A stretch of 64,000 bases of DNA from Paulinella micropora (Eukaryota; Cercozoa; Imbricatea; Euglyphida). The stretch spans positions 1,088,672 to 1,152,671 of the forward strand of contig BJOX01000041.1 of the NCBI GenBank assembly GCA_009731375.1, given 5' to 3'. Shown one piece after another: positions 39,271 to 50,705 of this stretch (position 1 is the stretch's first letter; each line of letters opens with the position of its first letter). A program made the position numbers and the translations under genes. The notes beneath the pieces were generated by a model. It ran no database searches, was not told the DNA's origin, and saw nothing but the letters and a program-made list of their open reading frames with translations.

Positions 39271-40888
39271 TGTAGGAGCAGATACTCCGGTAAATATGCG
39301 CTACTTTAATATACCCCTGTGTCAATCCAGACACAAGAGCAAGTTAATTAAATAATTGAATAACCCTCTTAACCCGGGGTAACGATAATATTACTATTAG
39401 TGACACGATCACGTAGTACACTTTTTAGACCAGAATATATCATAGTATCGTTAGGCCGGACCACGGAATTGGCTGGTGTTTGCCTTGTTGTTTCTGGCTC
39501 CGCCGGCTAGCCTGAGTCTACCACATTTTCCACCATCTCAGTTTGATCATTATTTCAATATAAGAACCGTCCAGAGGATTGAGTTACTACTAGTAGCGGA
39601 GTGGATTGAATTGGTTGTATTAAAGAAGAGGCATCAATAAGTATATTCTTTTAGACCAGAACCAGCAAAAGTGGAGTTCGGTGCCCATGCAGTACCTGTT
39701 TTTCTTTTACCGTCGCCAATTCGACCAGTCCACAAACCTTATTCCGAGGCTTTGACACTTATAACTAAGGAGAGAGGATACATTGCACAAGAAGGATAGT
39801 GGACGATAGAGGGAGGAGGTGTGTGTTTTGGACATACTAGTTTTGCTCACGATTTTTTTCCACACACAAACGTTGGACAGAACGTGTTGCAAACCGACAC
39901 ACGTGTTGCAAACCGACACTCACGCATCACTCCTGTTGATACCTCTACATACCCACCCCTTATCTCCTTTTCTCACACCACACTGCGAAAAGTGCTAACG
40001 GTGTGGGGACATTACAGAAGGGTAACAGAAGGGAGTAGAGTGTAGTTGGTTGTGTGTGGACGGGAACAAACAAAACCAGTCGTCACGTACCCTCATAGAC
40101 ATACAAACCACGTCACATTCCCTATCCATCATACCATTCCAGACTACACAGACAACCAAATTCGTTTTCAAACAACAACATACGCTTGTCCTTTTTTTAC
40201 CCATGCATTACAAGTGCAACAGGGACACAAGAGCAAGCCAAACGTGACAGTTACACGAAAACGAGTGCTGTGCAGCAAAGTCTGATTGTGCGAACTAGAA
40301 CATATCTAACCTTTACATTGCAGCCATTTTGCAGGGGTTTGGGAGGCTAGTTGGTGGATATATAGGCCACACTATGGGCCGGGGCATAGCTTCGAATGGG
40401 ACAACCCTGTTAGCGGAGCCGATGTATCTACTTCTACGAGAGCGTGAGGGAGTGGAGAGTCGATAGGTGTAATAATAATTTACTTTTTCATCATGGCATT
40501 TTTTTTGTCGGTTAATTTCAAAAGATATTATTTAATGCAAGCCGGGGTCTAAATCCACTCAATCCAAGCACTCTGAGGATAACCTAATCTTCCTCCTCTG
40601 CAAAAGAGAGTAAACCAGCATGGTGGGAAAATGTAGGAGACTGTCAGAGCCAAGCAACAAAAAGGAAACAGAGAGCCATTTCCCAATGTCAGCCCTAGCG
40701 ATAATATTATCGGGTGTAAAAAGTAGTACCGGTTACTTGTCTTAATATTATCGTTTTCAACCGGCTCAAAGTATATATATAACAACGGGTATAACCATAT
40801 CTTGACTAGATACAGTCCGCTCATCTATACATCACTGTGACTATAGGGGTATAAGAAAAGGTCGCATATTTACATATCTGCGCCTACA
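39271..40888. mobile_element. Long-terminal-inverted-repeat element, copy 1
   Basis: The left end begins TGTAGGAGCAGATA and the right end is the reverse complement of TGTAGGCGCAGATA. The outer 330 bp or so are inverted copies, the left one diverged. Shared landmarks are GTAAATATGCG, ACCCCTAT, AACGATAATATTA and CTACATTTTCC. No coding capacity is seen inside. A second copy is at 53113-61780. It behaves like a foldback or MITE-type DNA transposon. No target duplication could be identified. Confidence 0.6.
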
Positions 40889-41418
40889 ATCCCCCCTCCC
40901 CGTCTTAGACGGGAACCGTGGTTAATAGGGGTAGATTGGTAAATATCGTTGGTTGAGAGCTTCCTCTCCGGATCTGTTTCCTCATGGATGTCCGGCCCCT
41001 GAGGAGTCACACCATTGAGCAAACACTAGCAGCCCATGAGCCGTAGTCTTGTTCGATGCTTATCGTTCCGACTCTACATAGCTCTGTTCATCTTTCCTAG
41101 AAGAAAAGAACTATGTAGACCCGAGTATCCGTTGGGCTCTGCCCTTCATTCCCGTTGTACGTCGTACACATTACAAAATGCAAATTTGAGTTTGGAGTTT
41201 TCGAGTTCAAATTTGAATTTGAATTTTGAGCTATCTCCTCCCCCCCTTCTATGGCAATCTGCCATAGACAGACAACGGTATGGCCATGTTGCTGTCGTCC
41301 CATCCCATCGCCTTATCCCTCCGCCGTGCCTTTCCGGGTCTCCGACCCGCAGGTGCTCGTGTCCGTGAAACTTCACGAGGTTCAAGGTCACAAGCATATG
41401 CAGCAGCTCTGGTCCACC
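40889..41418. other. Stretch between TIR element and gypsy remnant
   Basis: Contains AAATTTGAATTTGAATTTTGAG-like repeats near 41180-41230 and a CAAGGT/GTGTCC region. No gene is recognised; it may hold the gypsy 3' LTR. Confidence 0.4.
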
Positions 41419-43962
41419 CTAAGGATCTGTGATCCTGAGATTACCGAGAAGTTCCCAACTGAGTTGATGAGAACTTCTGAGCAACCCCGTCCATCGTTGG
41501 AATGAACCCAGTGTCAAGGGTGCCGTTGGCGTAATAGGCGTTGTTTGTTTGGTTTGGTCGTCTGCAGACATTTTCTTATTGTCTACTTCGCTGAGGCGAA
41601 GGTGTAAATGTCTAGTGATATGTACAACCCACTGATCTGGGTCTGAAAACCCGTCTATGCTCAGTCGTCGGAGCATTCGTGCTCGAGGTAGTCCATGAAC
41701 TCCCCTTCGCTAGACGGCGATGGTGGTTGCCACCTCCAGGCGGGCTGTTCCTCCGCTGGTAAGTTAATCTCATGGTCTAGGCGTGCCTTCCAAGCCTTCG
41801 CCTCCGACCAGGACAAGTCTTGTCCAACTACCGAATTCTGTGGCGCGGTATATCTCATGCCTGGGTAAAGGTCAATAATGATTTCCCCCAGCTGGTGTTC
41901 GTACTGTTGTCGCCAGTACGGTCACTGATGTCGATAGTGGTAGATAAAGTCTAACGTCCGAGTCCGTTGATGCCATCGAAGCTCGGCGTTCTGAATGATT
42001 CTGTCCCAACCTAGTCTGTCTTGGGCCCTCGAAACCTTGCATTCGGGCTCGGTACGTGTTGGGTACGTTCTCGTCAGGGTCGACCAACTGGTTGGCCATG
42101 CAGGATGTCTCTGGATTGCCGCTCCTCTTCAGCTGCAGGTAGATTGCGAGCAGCCACGAGAGTCGATGCTCCCACTTGAACCGTATGTAATACTGCTGTC
42201 GTAACCGAGCCGCACCTCGGAAACGCGCAGGACCTGGTATTCTGTGTCGTGTGATCAGCCGCCTATACAGGAGGTGAATAAAGCGTGGGTATGCCTAAGA
42301 CCTACCTATAGTACGCGAGCACATGCCCCTCAACCTCCAGGTCCCAGGGGTTGTCGTATCTGTTCCGAAGGTGGTAGGCTCTGTACGCCCTAACCTCCGC
42401 GGGCAGTGGGATATCCGCCATGTCGAGTAGTCTGTACTAAGCATTGATATGCTCCTGCGACCACTGCAACAGACGAAGCTCAAATGGCTCAAGCAGCTGT
42501 CGTGGCACTTTCCAGATACCGTAGTATCGGAGGGCGTGCGCGCGCTGATGGTCATTCAACCCCACCCATCCCGGCAGCGACTTGGCTTGTTCGAACAGGT
42601 CTTTCGTAAATTTCTCGGCGAACTCAGCGGCCACGCTCGTGTACGGGGTGATCCCCGGCAACGGGTTCTGGTGTGGTGGTGGCCACGTACTCAAACCCTC
42701 GTGGTTGACCGGCCGTATTGGCACGCTGAATGTTAACCGAGGAGCGTTGTATGCGTGATCTGGACATCGGTAGGGCCCATATCGCTCCGGCGACATGTAC
42801 GCTCTTTCCGTGAGGCGCCATGTCCGAGAGCATCTCGGTTATACCCCTCCGCGTTTTTTCATACCCTTACACTGCACCCGTACGACATTATCCTTTTCCG
42901 TGGGAACGTATTTCGCGGACGGATTCGACGTCGGAATGCCCCGTTCTCGCCACAGGTGGTGGTGGCGGTGGCAAGTTAATCTTGCGAAGGTTTTCCTCAA
43001 ACAAGTGCGGGTCTGGAACCCAATTAACCTGATTGCCTACCAACCGCATCCGGTATGGTTCCTGGGATGGTTTGAATAGGTTCGCTCTGAGGTTGGTTGT
43101 GTGCGCGAGCGCCGGGCATTGCAGCCTCAGTCTGCGCTCCGCGTCCGTGATATCTGGGTAAGGCGGGTAGATTCGGTGTATTCTACTCGACGCCGGGTCG
43201 TATGCGTATCGCACCGGTTTTTCGACTATTCCTCCCTTTCCCGTGACGGGAGCTGTAGCAAGTGTGGCTCCATACCTCTCAACATCATTTCCGTGTCGAT
43301 GCGGTAGGGCCTGAACAGGCCAAGCGCCACACCTCTAAATGACCGCAGTGGTACTGGACCATGGTCCGGGAAGACATATATCGGTCGGTCGATCGGTCCA
43401 TATACCCCCATGATATTGTCGGTAGCATGGAAGTATGCAGTGAAGACTTCGTTCCTGCCCCAGTGCGCGGTCGGTTCAGGCGGCGGACAGCGGTGGTGCT
43501 GATACGCCAGATCCCTGACTCGCGGCGCCGGGTCGTTAGGTCGTTTCTGTTCGGGCGGGTTCAGTCTGTCACTGTATCTGTCGGGCGGTACCCGACCTTT
43601 TGCCAGTATTGTCGGCGGAGTTCCTCCGTTCGTTCCGCCTTCGTTGGGCTAGAAGAAAGGTATGAATCCTGCTCTTTGTTCTCCTCCCACGGGTAAACCG
43701 TGCCCTTCGGGGTCTGCAGCCCTTCGGGATCGACATCTTCATCCATCGGTGGGGAGTAAGGTGTGTCCTCTGCCGGTTCATCCCCCTTGTCAGCCGATGA
43801 CTTCACAGGGTTCGTCAACATCTCCGACTCGACCTCATTATCTCTCCATGGAGATGTCGGTGTGGTCACAACACTAGCCGCATATACCACTACGCGAGAG
43901 GCGGGTATGCAACTCAGGAGGAGGTGGATATGATGTGCAATGCCAACCACGTCAACGGGCAT
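41419..43962 (-). pseudogene. Unrecognised gypsy-associated downstream ORF, decayed
   Basis: Protein-like peptides follow each other on the minus strand in shifting frames: 43962-43561 (acidic, VTTPTSPWRDNEVESEML...), 43411-43226, 43214-42888 (YDPASSRIHRIYPPYPDITD...), 42796-42437 (LFEQAKSLPGWVGLNDHQRA...), 42099-41872, 41858-41661 (SWSEAKAWKARLDHEINLP...) and 41676-41419. Together they suggest one protein of about 800 residues broken by several indels. It lies after pol in the element sense. No family is recognised: it could be an extra third ORF or the gag of a neighbouring element. Confidence 0.45.
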
Positions 43963-44240
43963 TACTGCGCTAGCCGGAAGCTATTCCGACCCCTGGTGGT
44001 ACCAACTACTAGCCCGTCAAGATACCTTCGGGGCCGTCGCACCTCACGGTAGGTAAGGCAGGGTCTTTTCCCGTGTATCATGTCATGTTAAGCTCTCCCT
44101 TGCTATCTCTAAGAAGAATGGACTAGGTAGTATTTTTACATATCTGGGATCCAAAGCCGTGTCCCTTCTTGTGGCTAGTTTCTGACTGTTGTTACCCAGT
44201 ATTGGCTTTTGGATCTCGCATACTACCCGCGGTTGCTATG

Positions 44241-45211
44241 CTAATGAGGTGTCGCACGGCATTCTAGGCTAAGCCGCGTTTGCACTTCTTCGCCTGCCCC
44301 AATTTGGCCTTTTTTGTATGTGCCTGGTGGTGATGCTCCGATGAGATGGGTTGCTATGCCCTCGGCTGCTATCTCATCCCACACTCGTATGGGGATTCGA
44401 CCGTGCTGTAGATCGAATGGGTAATCTAACACCATCCTAGGCCACGCCTGTATTTGCCAGGGCGTGTGGCCTTCGGACTTGTCCGTGATGCCTTTCCAGA
44501 ACGTCTCGACTTCATTCGAGTCGCGGAACACCGGATAGAAGGTCCGGGATTCCGGCCCGCTCGTCGAGGTCCTGGTGTGATCGATAAAACTGCAGTACGG
44601 GCGGCTCGGCTTTGATCGCCTTACTCGTGCGCGTGACCCGAGTCTACGGTTCCCACTCCCTCACCTTCACGAGGAAGAAGTCGTTTAGGCAGTCGTCTCC
44701 GACATGTGCCTCCGGTGGCCTAAGAAGGTATATCTTTCCGACGTGCCAGTGTATGGCCATGGTCTTTACGTCGTCGGCCGACCTCAGCTTTGAATCAGCT
44801 GGTGGTTGTCTCAGCACCGGTTCGACCTTCTCCTCCTGTTCCGATTGCAGGTGGTTGGCCGGTCGCGGTGCAATGACGTCCCCTTCGGAAGCATCGGCGT
44901 GGTCAGCCTCAACCTCCTTGGCTACGTCACTGTTCAAATTGCTCCCCCCGGCTGCGGCCGGTAAGGGTTGCTCCGGGTTTTCCTTCGCCTCGGCCGTCTT
45001 GTCTCGGCGCTTGGGCGGGACCCGTAGACTGTGTTCCAGCCTTTGTACTGCTTCCGTCATCGTTTCGTTATGATCAAGCATGGGGTTGAATCGCATCAAC
45101 CGCCGTACGTGCACGACCAGCGTCTTTCCCTTTCCTTGTATTCGGTATGTCAAAGCCCCTACCTGTTCCACCACAGTGTATGGGCCCCGCCACATCGGAA
45201 AGAGTTTGACA
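44241..45211 (-). pseudogene. Gypsy integrase C-terminal (chromo-like) domain and pol tail
   Basis: The segment reads KLFPMWRGPYTVVEQVGALTYRIQ and VVHVRRLMRFNP, the typical C-terminal barrel of gypsy integrases. It is followed by an acidic low-complexity tail. A frameshift near 44640 leads into VFRDSNEVETFWKGITDKSE...RVWDEIAAEG, ending at 44241. It is fused in frame to copia A sequence at 45212-45219 as a result of the rearrangement, so the apparent 328-residue open frame at 45630-44644 is chimeric. Confidence 0.75.
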
Positions 45212-45219
45212 CTTGTCCT
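45212..45219 (-). other. Right inversion junction, octamer AGGACAAG on minus
   Basis: Copia A linker sequence (higher coordinates) meets gypsy integrase C-terminus (lower coordinates). It is the inverted partner of 10588-10595. Confidence 0.8.
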
Positions 45220-46124
45220 TCCCGAGATGACGTTCTCCCCGGAAATTTTGCCTTGTTCATGCGATCTCCAACTAGAACTGTGTTCAGCCCATTGCTCAGC
45301 CACCCTTTCCTTCTCCCCCTCGATAAACGCAAATTCGGACGTGGTATCAAAGTTTAGGCCGCCCGCATTGGGCGCGGCAGCTTCGCTTTGATTCTCGTCT
45401 TCATTTGGGGTGATCGATTGGGGTGGCGGTTTTGGGACATGAGCGACGGCATACTTGAGAGTTTCCGTATCAATCACTTTGTCGGTAACTCCATCATCAA
45501 AGAGGACCGCGTGTGCCGGGAAACGTTTGGTTTTACGGACAACTGGGGCAGTGGGTGCAGACACCGTTCCTTTGCGAACCGCAGTTTGCCAATTATTCCC
45601 GTAAGTTTGTTCGCCCATCCTTCTCCCCACGCTTTGGCCGGAATTTCCATATATATCCCAGACAAATCTTGTCTCTCTTTGATCCTGTGTTTCTTTTTCG
45701 TGACTTTCGCCTCCCTGATCCCACTGCGCTTAGGAGTCATACCTTTCGGGGTAGGAGGTACTAGGGGTGGTGGGTCAGATCTGTCCTCCCTGACTTCCAC
45801 TCCCTTAGTATCGCCGTTCCCTGTATTGGGGTCATTGGGGGGCGCCTCAAATGGGGGCGATCAGGATGATAGACCCCCGGCTGGGGAAGTGTCTCCCCCA
45901 GTCGGAAATATCTCAACCGCGATCTCCCCAGGAACATTTCCTTGACTTTCTGAATGCTGTTGGGTTCGTTGGGGTTCGGAAGGGGGCAAGTGCCATTTCA
46001 CCGAAAGCATCTCTTCAGAGGTATTGGTCTCTGCTAGAGATTTGGATGCTTCCCTCTTCCCCAGTTTCCAGACATCGAACGCGACCTCAAACATTACCGT
46101 GTATTTTCCTTGCAACCGGATCAT
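45220..46124 (-). pseudogene. Copia A integrase-RT linker
   Basis: Frames 46124-45861, 45800-45474 and 45630-45220 form a Pro/Glu/Lys-rich linker. It contains GIYMEIPAKAWGE and RFPAHAVLFDDGVTDKVIDTETLKYA, which match copia B (TYMEIPARSFGEQW, RFPAHNVLFDDGITDKILDS). It carries several frameshifts. Confidence 0.7.
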
Positions 46125-46198
46125 ACACCCGATAATATCCGGTATTCCGTTCGTACCCGAGAAATATTACTATCTTTCCCCTTTCTCCTTTCCCCCTC

Positions 46199-47032
46199 TT
46201 ATCGGGGTTTACGTTTGTGGATTACTTCGTAGGGGGGTTTCCCTTTGAAGGGTCCATGAGCTATGGGCAAGAGATTGCTAAAATAGCTTGCAGCTTTCTC
46301 TGCTTCCACCCACATAGAGGGTGGAAGTTCGGCGTCGCTAAGGATAGCTCTGGCGGGCCCACCATTGGTTTGGTGGGACCTCTCTACCTTAGCGACAACC
46401 TGTTTCTCCCCTGTCGGGGCCTCGAGAAAGACATGCTGATTTACGTCAACCCACTCTTTGAACTCTGTATACATCCCGTACTCTTGGTCGCAAGTAATAA
46501 ACTTAACCTTCTTTCCTGAATGTCTCTCAAAGAAGGCGGTAGCTTTGAGAAATCAAGGAAAAAATTCATTCTTGTGACGCAAATAGTAATCGAGTTCAAA
46601 GTTGGACGCTAAGCACTTAACGGTAAATTTATATCTCTTACCGTCCCATGATATCGTATTCCACCAACCTTGGGTATCCATGGAAAGGTGGATCCCGGGT
46701 CGGTGCTCTACGATATGATGGTTCTTTTTGAAGTGTGGCATCTTTTTGATCTTATTCCGCAAACACTACTCACACTTCATTATTCGTTCTCTCCACTCTC
46801 TCCCCACTATCTTTACTCCCATATACTTAGCCATTCTCTCCATGGCTTTTATCCCTCTGTGCTTACACATGCGGTGAAATACAGTGGCGTGTATGTTTTC
46901 ATGATAGTGGGGACGGACAACAGGACACAACACTCTGTCATCCTCCTGCCTTGCTCTCTCACCTCTCTCTGTGTCTATCTCAGTAGAATAAGGTACATAA
47001 GCACGAGACACATCACATTGCCAACCACACAC
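46199..47032 (-). pseudogene. Copia A integrase
   Basis: Zinc-binding part HENIHATVFHRMCKHRG...CEWC, then core residues SMDTQGWWN (first Asp), TCDQEYGMYTEFKEW (second Asp) and VVAKVERSHQTNGGPARA (Glu, as VERSHQT), then SMWVEAEKAASYFSNLLP and GKPPYEVIHKRKP. All three catalytic residues are present, but frameshifts near 46765 and 46520 split the domain. It would insert the element cDNA. Confidence 0.85.
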
Positions 47033-47060
47033 ACAAGGAGACGAAGAACAGTATATGTCG

Positions 47061-47921
47061 TCATGATATACAGGCAGGTTGGCCTTTTGAGAAAGGTGAG
47101 AGGACAGTTGTCAAGCTCGTTCCCCCGAGTCCGATCATCGGGCTCGGGAGCCTCATTTGTTTCAGTAGGGGGGTGAGTTGTGTGTTTGTTTCCGTGTTGA
47201 GGGGAGGCTGTGCGGTGGGCTCATACCACTCATTGGGGTTTAGGGGTTTGGTCCCTGGGGCATCGAAAACAGTGAGGTTGTTAGGTAGAGCTCTCCCCCT
47301 AGCTACTATCTGTTTCTCCTCAATTCTGATAGGTTTGTCTAGGACTATGACCTGATTGTTTTGATGCACAAAGGCGAGCCCTTTTCGCACCCATGCCGAG
47401 GTTGCGACAAGCCCATACTTTAAACGTGGGTTATAGGTGGTATGCAAATCAAATACACAGACTTCATCCCCATGAGAGGCCGAGAGGTTCATTTGAACCT
47501 TGCCTTTATACTCAGTCCTAATGCTTCCTTTTGCAATTCTGAACTTCTGCGGGGCTCTTACAAGTTTGACGAATGTGGATTTATCGGGTGACTGTGTTTC
47601 GCTTGCTCCACTGTCATCTACCCACACAATACTACTAGCTTTAATGTCGCTGTCTGCCTCATTTCCCATCAGCATAACAGCGCATTCAGCATGTGTGTTG
47701 TCTTGTGTTGCCGTGTTTGTGCTTTGTGTGTTGGTGGTGGTGTCGTCAGTCTGAGAACTATCCGTCTCATCCTCTTCCGGGGGTGTCTTACCCCCCAACA
47801 CAGCTTCAAGTTCCTCTATCTCCTTCAACATGTAAGGAAAAGAAGCGACAATCCCACGTGCAAATGGATCTTCGTGTTTGGTAGCCATAGTTATTATGCA
47901 GTCATGTATCGCATAATACAC
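47061..47921 (-). CDS. Copia A protease and pre-integrase segment
   Basis: A 286-residue open frame. An acidic Thr/Asp-rich start is followed by the retropepsin site VDDSGASETQSPDK (DSGA, about residue 115), FRIAKGSIRTEYKGKVQ and YGLVATSAWVRKGLAFVHQNNQVIVLDKP. A Pro/Thr-rich end precedes the integrase zinc domain. The frame is intact. In copia B this active site is deleted. Confidence 0.8.
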   Translation of the reverse strand: MYYAIHDCIITMATKHEDPFARGIVASFPYMLKEIEELEAVLGGKTPPEEDETDSSQTDDTTTNTQSTNTATQDNTHAECAVMLMGNEADSDIKASSIVWVDDSGASETQSPDKSTFVKLVRAPQKFRIAKGSIRTEYKGKVQMNLSASHGDEVCVFDLHTTYNPRLKYGLVATSAWVRKGLAFVHQNNQVIVLDKPIRIEEKQIVARGRALPNNLTVFDAPGTKPLNPNEWYEPTAQPPLNTETNTQLTPLLKQMRLPSPMIGLGGTSLTTVLSPFSKGQPACIS

Positions 47922-48572
47922 CTCAGTGAAAACTCATCGTCCTCCCCACTCTTCGTTACGATCGGTCCGTCTCTCGCATTGAGGAGTCGTTGCAACTTTT
48001 CAATGGGGGGAAGTCCCCCACTGCCCAACGCCTGTTTACCCTCTACCGTCCCTACTTTCCCCTGTTCGGAGGTCATAGGAACGGTTGGTTGGCGCGGGTT
48101 TGGGGTTTCTCCCGGCTCTCTTTCAGGTGGGACAGACACAACACGAGACACAGAGTTTGCATGAGTTAGCAATGCAGACGTCACAGATGCGTTATGTGGT
48201 ACAAGGGGTCCCGACAACACACTTAAGGACTGTGCTTGGGGTGCGGGTTGTGCATGAGATGGGGACAACACAGAGGTAAGAGGCACGAACTGTCCTATCC
48301 CTACACCTACTCCCCCTACTCCCATCTCTCTCCTACGTATGTTCTGTGTAGTAGTCGTCGGTGTAGTGGTAGTAGTAGAATGGAGCAGGGTTAGGTGAGG
48401 GACGAGTCACTATGTGCTGTCTCCGTAGGGAGATTTTAGTGAATAAGGTGGCAGGTCCAATAGTAAGAGCATCGTAAGGAGGTAGAAGACCTAAGTTCAA
48501 TTTCTCTCTATACTTCGCTAGTATTTCCCCCCTCTTTTCTCTCTTGATAAAGGTGCTTGCCACAGAAGTCAT
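47894..48572 (-). pseudogene. Copia A polyprotein spacer, two frames
   Basis: Frame 48572-48333 (IKREKRGEILAKYREKLNLGLLPP) and frame 48325-47894 (Ser/Val/Pro-rich, ending LQRLLNARDGPIV...) link the charged ORF to the protease. No known domain. Absent from copia B. Confidence 0.4.
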
Positions 48573-48578
48573 GCTCTA

Positions 48579-49451
48579 CTAACCCAGCAGCTGCTGCACA
48601 CTCTCCACCTTTTGCCCCTTTTCTCGCTTCCCCAAACTCCACGAGCACCGAATACCAGTGTCAGGCACTGTTGCCTCGCACTGCTTACTACTAGTGACAT
48701 GACAACTACTCTTACGTATCGGTTTGCCTGGAGGTTGAGGGCCACCTACCTCACGAATGTGTATGGGATGCAGCCCTTTCACGAGTATTTTTACGTATCC
48801 TGCCCTGGTACGTCTGAGTGCACACTTCTCTTCCAGTGGTATGATCTGGTTAAGAGGAGTGGGGTCCACCAGCCATATCAAGGGACGTAAAAAGTTGTTC
48901 TCGTGAAGGGGTGGGATAGTGGGGCGAGTGTGTGTGGAGGCGTTTTGAATAGATGATGCATGCTTGTCCTCATCTCCCCCTCGCTCACCACTCTCCCGCT
49001 CACCCTCACCTCTATCTTCCGCGCCAGGTGGCATAAATGCGTGTGGCAAAAGTGGTATGTGGGGTGTAGATGAGAGGGTGGGTTCGTGTGTTTCATTGTC
49101 TCCCTCTTCTTCCTCTCCCTCTCTTCTCATCATCATAATAGCCATATGATGGATGTACCCCACCTCTCCCTCGTCTTCTGACTCTGAGTCTGACTTAGAA
49201 GAAGGCTCAAGGTTGTCTGGTATACTTGGGTTTTCTTCTTCGTCACTCTCCGAAGAAGAAGACGAGGAAGAGGAAGGGGACTCAGCATTCAAGCTTATCA
49301 TCTTCTTCTTCTTAATGAAATCCGATGCTTTCAGCTTTCTTCTCTCTTTGCTGCTCTCCTTCTTCTTCTTTTTCTTCTTACTTCTTGTCTCCTCTCTTTT
49401 GTCCTGTCGGTCTGTCTTCTCCGACTGCCTGTCCTTATCCCTCTCTCTCAT
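48579..49451 (-). CDS. Copia A charged ORF between nucleocapsid and protease
   Basis: 290 residues: an Arg/Glu/Lys/Asp-rich start with KKKKKKK, a Ser run, acidic stretches (SESDEEEN, GEEEEGDNE), then a more ordered C-terminal third (LRPLIWLVDPTPLNQIIPLEEKCALRRTRAGYVKILVKGLHPIHIREVGG). The end contains a possible zinc-like Cys pair (QCEATVPDTGIRC). It is probably part of the Gag-Pol polyprotein through a frameshift. The function is unknown. Copia B lacks the whole region. Confidence 0.5.
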   Translation of the reverse strand: MRERDKDRQSEKTDRQDKREETRSKKKKKKKESSKERRKLKASDFIKKKKMISLNAESPSSSSSSSSESDEEENPSIPDNLEPSSKSDSESEDEGEVGYIHHMAIMMMRREGEEEEGDNETHEPTLSSTPHIPLLPHAFMPPGAEDRGEGERESGERGGDEDKHASSIQNASTHTRPTIPPLHENNFLRPLIWLVDPTPLNQIIPLEEKCALRRTRAGYVKILVKGLHPIHIREVGGPQPPGKPIRKSSCHVTSSKQCEATVPDTGIRCSWSLGKREKGQKVESVQQLLG

Positions 49452-50587
49452 GTCCTTTATCAGACACCCTAGCTCGTCTTCTAAGAGGACACCTTAAGGG
49501 ACCGTGTCCATCAGTCAGTTGACATTTGGCAAGACAGAAAGCAATCCTATGGTCGGGGGAGAGGCATTGAGTGCTAGTTCTTGTTTGAGGTAGTTTGGGG
49601 TTCCTTTTGCTCTTAGCTGCCCCTACCAAATTGATAGTGATAGGATCAGACTTAGAGCTTCCGGAACCGTATAGCTTACGTAACTTGCCCTGAGAGACAT
49701 GACCTTGAGCGAGTTGTTCTATAACCTTTAAGAACTCCTCAAGGTTGGTTCTCCGATCAGGGAGTAAAGCTTGCCAGGTGTTTTGATGGTACCTTTTAAA
49801 GGATTACATGTGTTTGAGCTTCCTCATGATCATATCGGTTTTCATGATCTCAGGAATGACTCCCATCAACTTTTTCTGCTTTTTCAAAAGGGTAGTGTAG
49901 TTAGCTAGCCATGCACTCACCTTACTGGGTTCCTTTGGGTAAGAGTGATAGACTGCTTCTTGGTCCTCTTTCAAACTTTATGAGGTCAAGCCCCCCATAA
50001 TGTTTCTTGAGGGCCAAGAAGCAGGCTACCCCATCGGTTCCCCCTTGTCTCATAATAGCCATCACTTTCCTATCATGAGCGCAAGATTGAAGTAAGAAAG
50101 CATATAGGAGCCTATTCAACCTTGCTTTCTTTTCTTTTCTCTGTTGCTCATAATACTGTTCACTAAATCTTAATGCAAATAGCGGCTTGGGCGTGTTCCT
50201 CTCAGTCACCATTGGCATCTCAGATTTTTGTTCAGTTGGTATGATGGCTGGCGGTTCTGCAGATGTATCTTTACTCTCCTCTTTCTTAACCTTAGCTTCC
50301 TCTTTCTTATCCTTAGCTTCTGCTTCTTCTTGCTCGCCTATTCCTTCTTCTTCCTCTCCTTGTGGTGATTTAAAGGGTTCATTGATAGGGGAGTCAGGAG
50401 GAATATAGGTAGATAGGGGTTTTGCTAAGGTGTGAGTCTGGAAACCCGGTATCAATGATAGGATTTCTGGGTGCGTGACACCTATTATAGATATAAAGGT
50501 GTATTCCCACAGCTCCCATTCTTTCCCATGATCGCACTTAGGCGTTTCCAGCCTCATTTTGACTAGGTCAGAGTTATAAGATGCAAT
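49435..50587 (-). pseudogene. Copia A Gag
   Basis: It matches copia B Gag residue by residue at the start, but the initiating ATG of B corresponds to ATT at 50585-50587, so translation could only begin at the internal Met (50557). Landmarks are DHGKEWELWEYTF and VTHPEILSLIPGF, then a Glu/Lys-rich insert and FSEQYYEQQRKEKKARLNRLLYAFLLQSCAHDRKVMAIMRQG (capsid). After frameshifts near 49920 comes a nucleocapsid knuckle in which the first Cys is lost (STQCLSPDHRIAFC). Confidence 0.8.
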
Positions 50588-50603
50588 GTTAGCGTTTCGA
50601 AGG

Positions 50604-50611
50604 GCGGAAGG
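50604..50611 (-). promoter_or_regulatory. Anti-loop octamer upstream of copia A gag
   Basis: In RNA sense CCUUCCGC, 17 bases before the (mutated) gag start. It is exactly complementary to GCGGAAGG in the leader hairpin loops. The same octamer lies 23 bases before the gag ATG of copia B. Confidence 0.55.
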
Positions 50612-50705
50612 TAGGAGAAACCTCGACTACCAGATTTGCTCTCACTATTTCTAGTGAAGCTAGATTAGTAAGGGTTTGTTCTTGATGAACAGTTCGATTA
50701 AAATT

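Larger units (their letters stand above)
41419..45211 (-). mobile_element. Ty3/gypsy 3' region, separated from its pol by inversion
   Basis: It starts at the right inversion junction with the C-terminal integrase segment, then a pol tail, then a decayed downstream open reading frame. It supplies exactly what the truncated + strand gypsy at 8000-10591 lacks at its 3' end. No LTR could be delimited. Confidence 0.7.

Noticed and set aside
44644-45630. An intact 328-residue novel gene
   Set aside because: It is copia linker fused to gypsy integrase C-terminus at the inversion breakpoint; the open frame is accidental.
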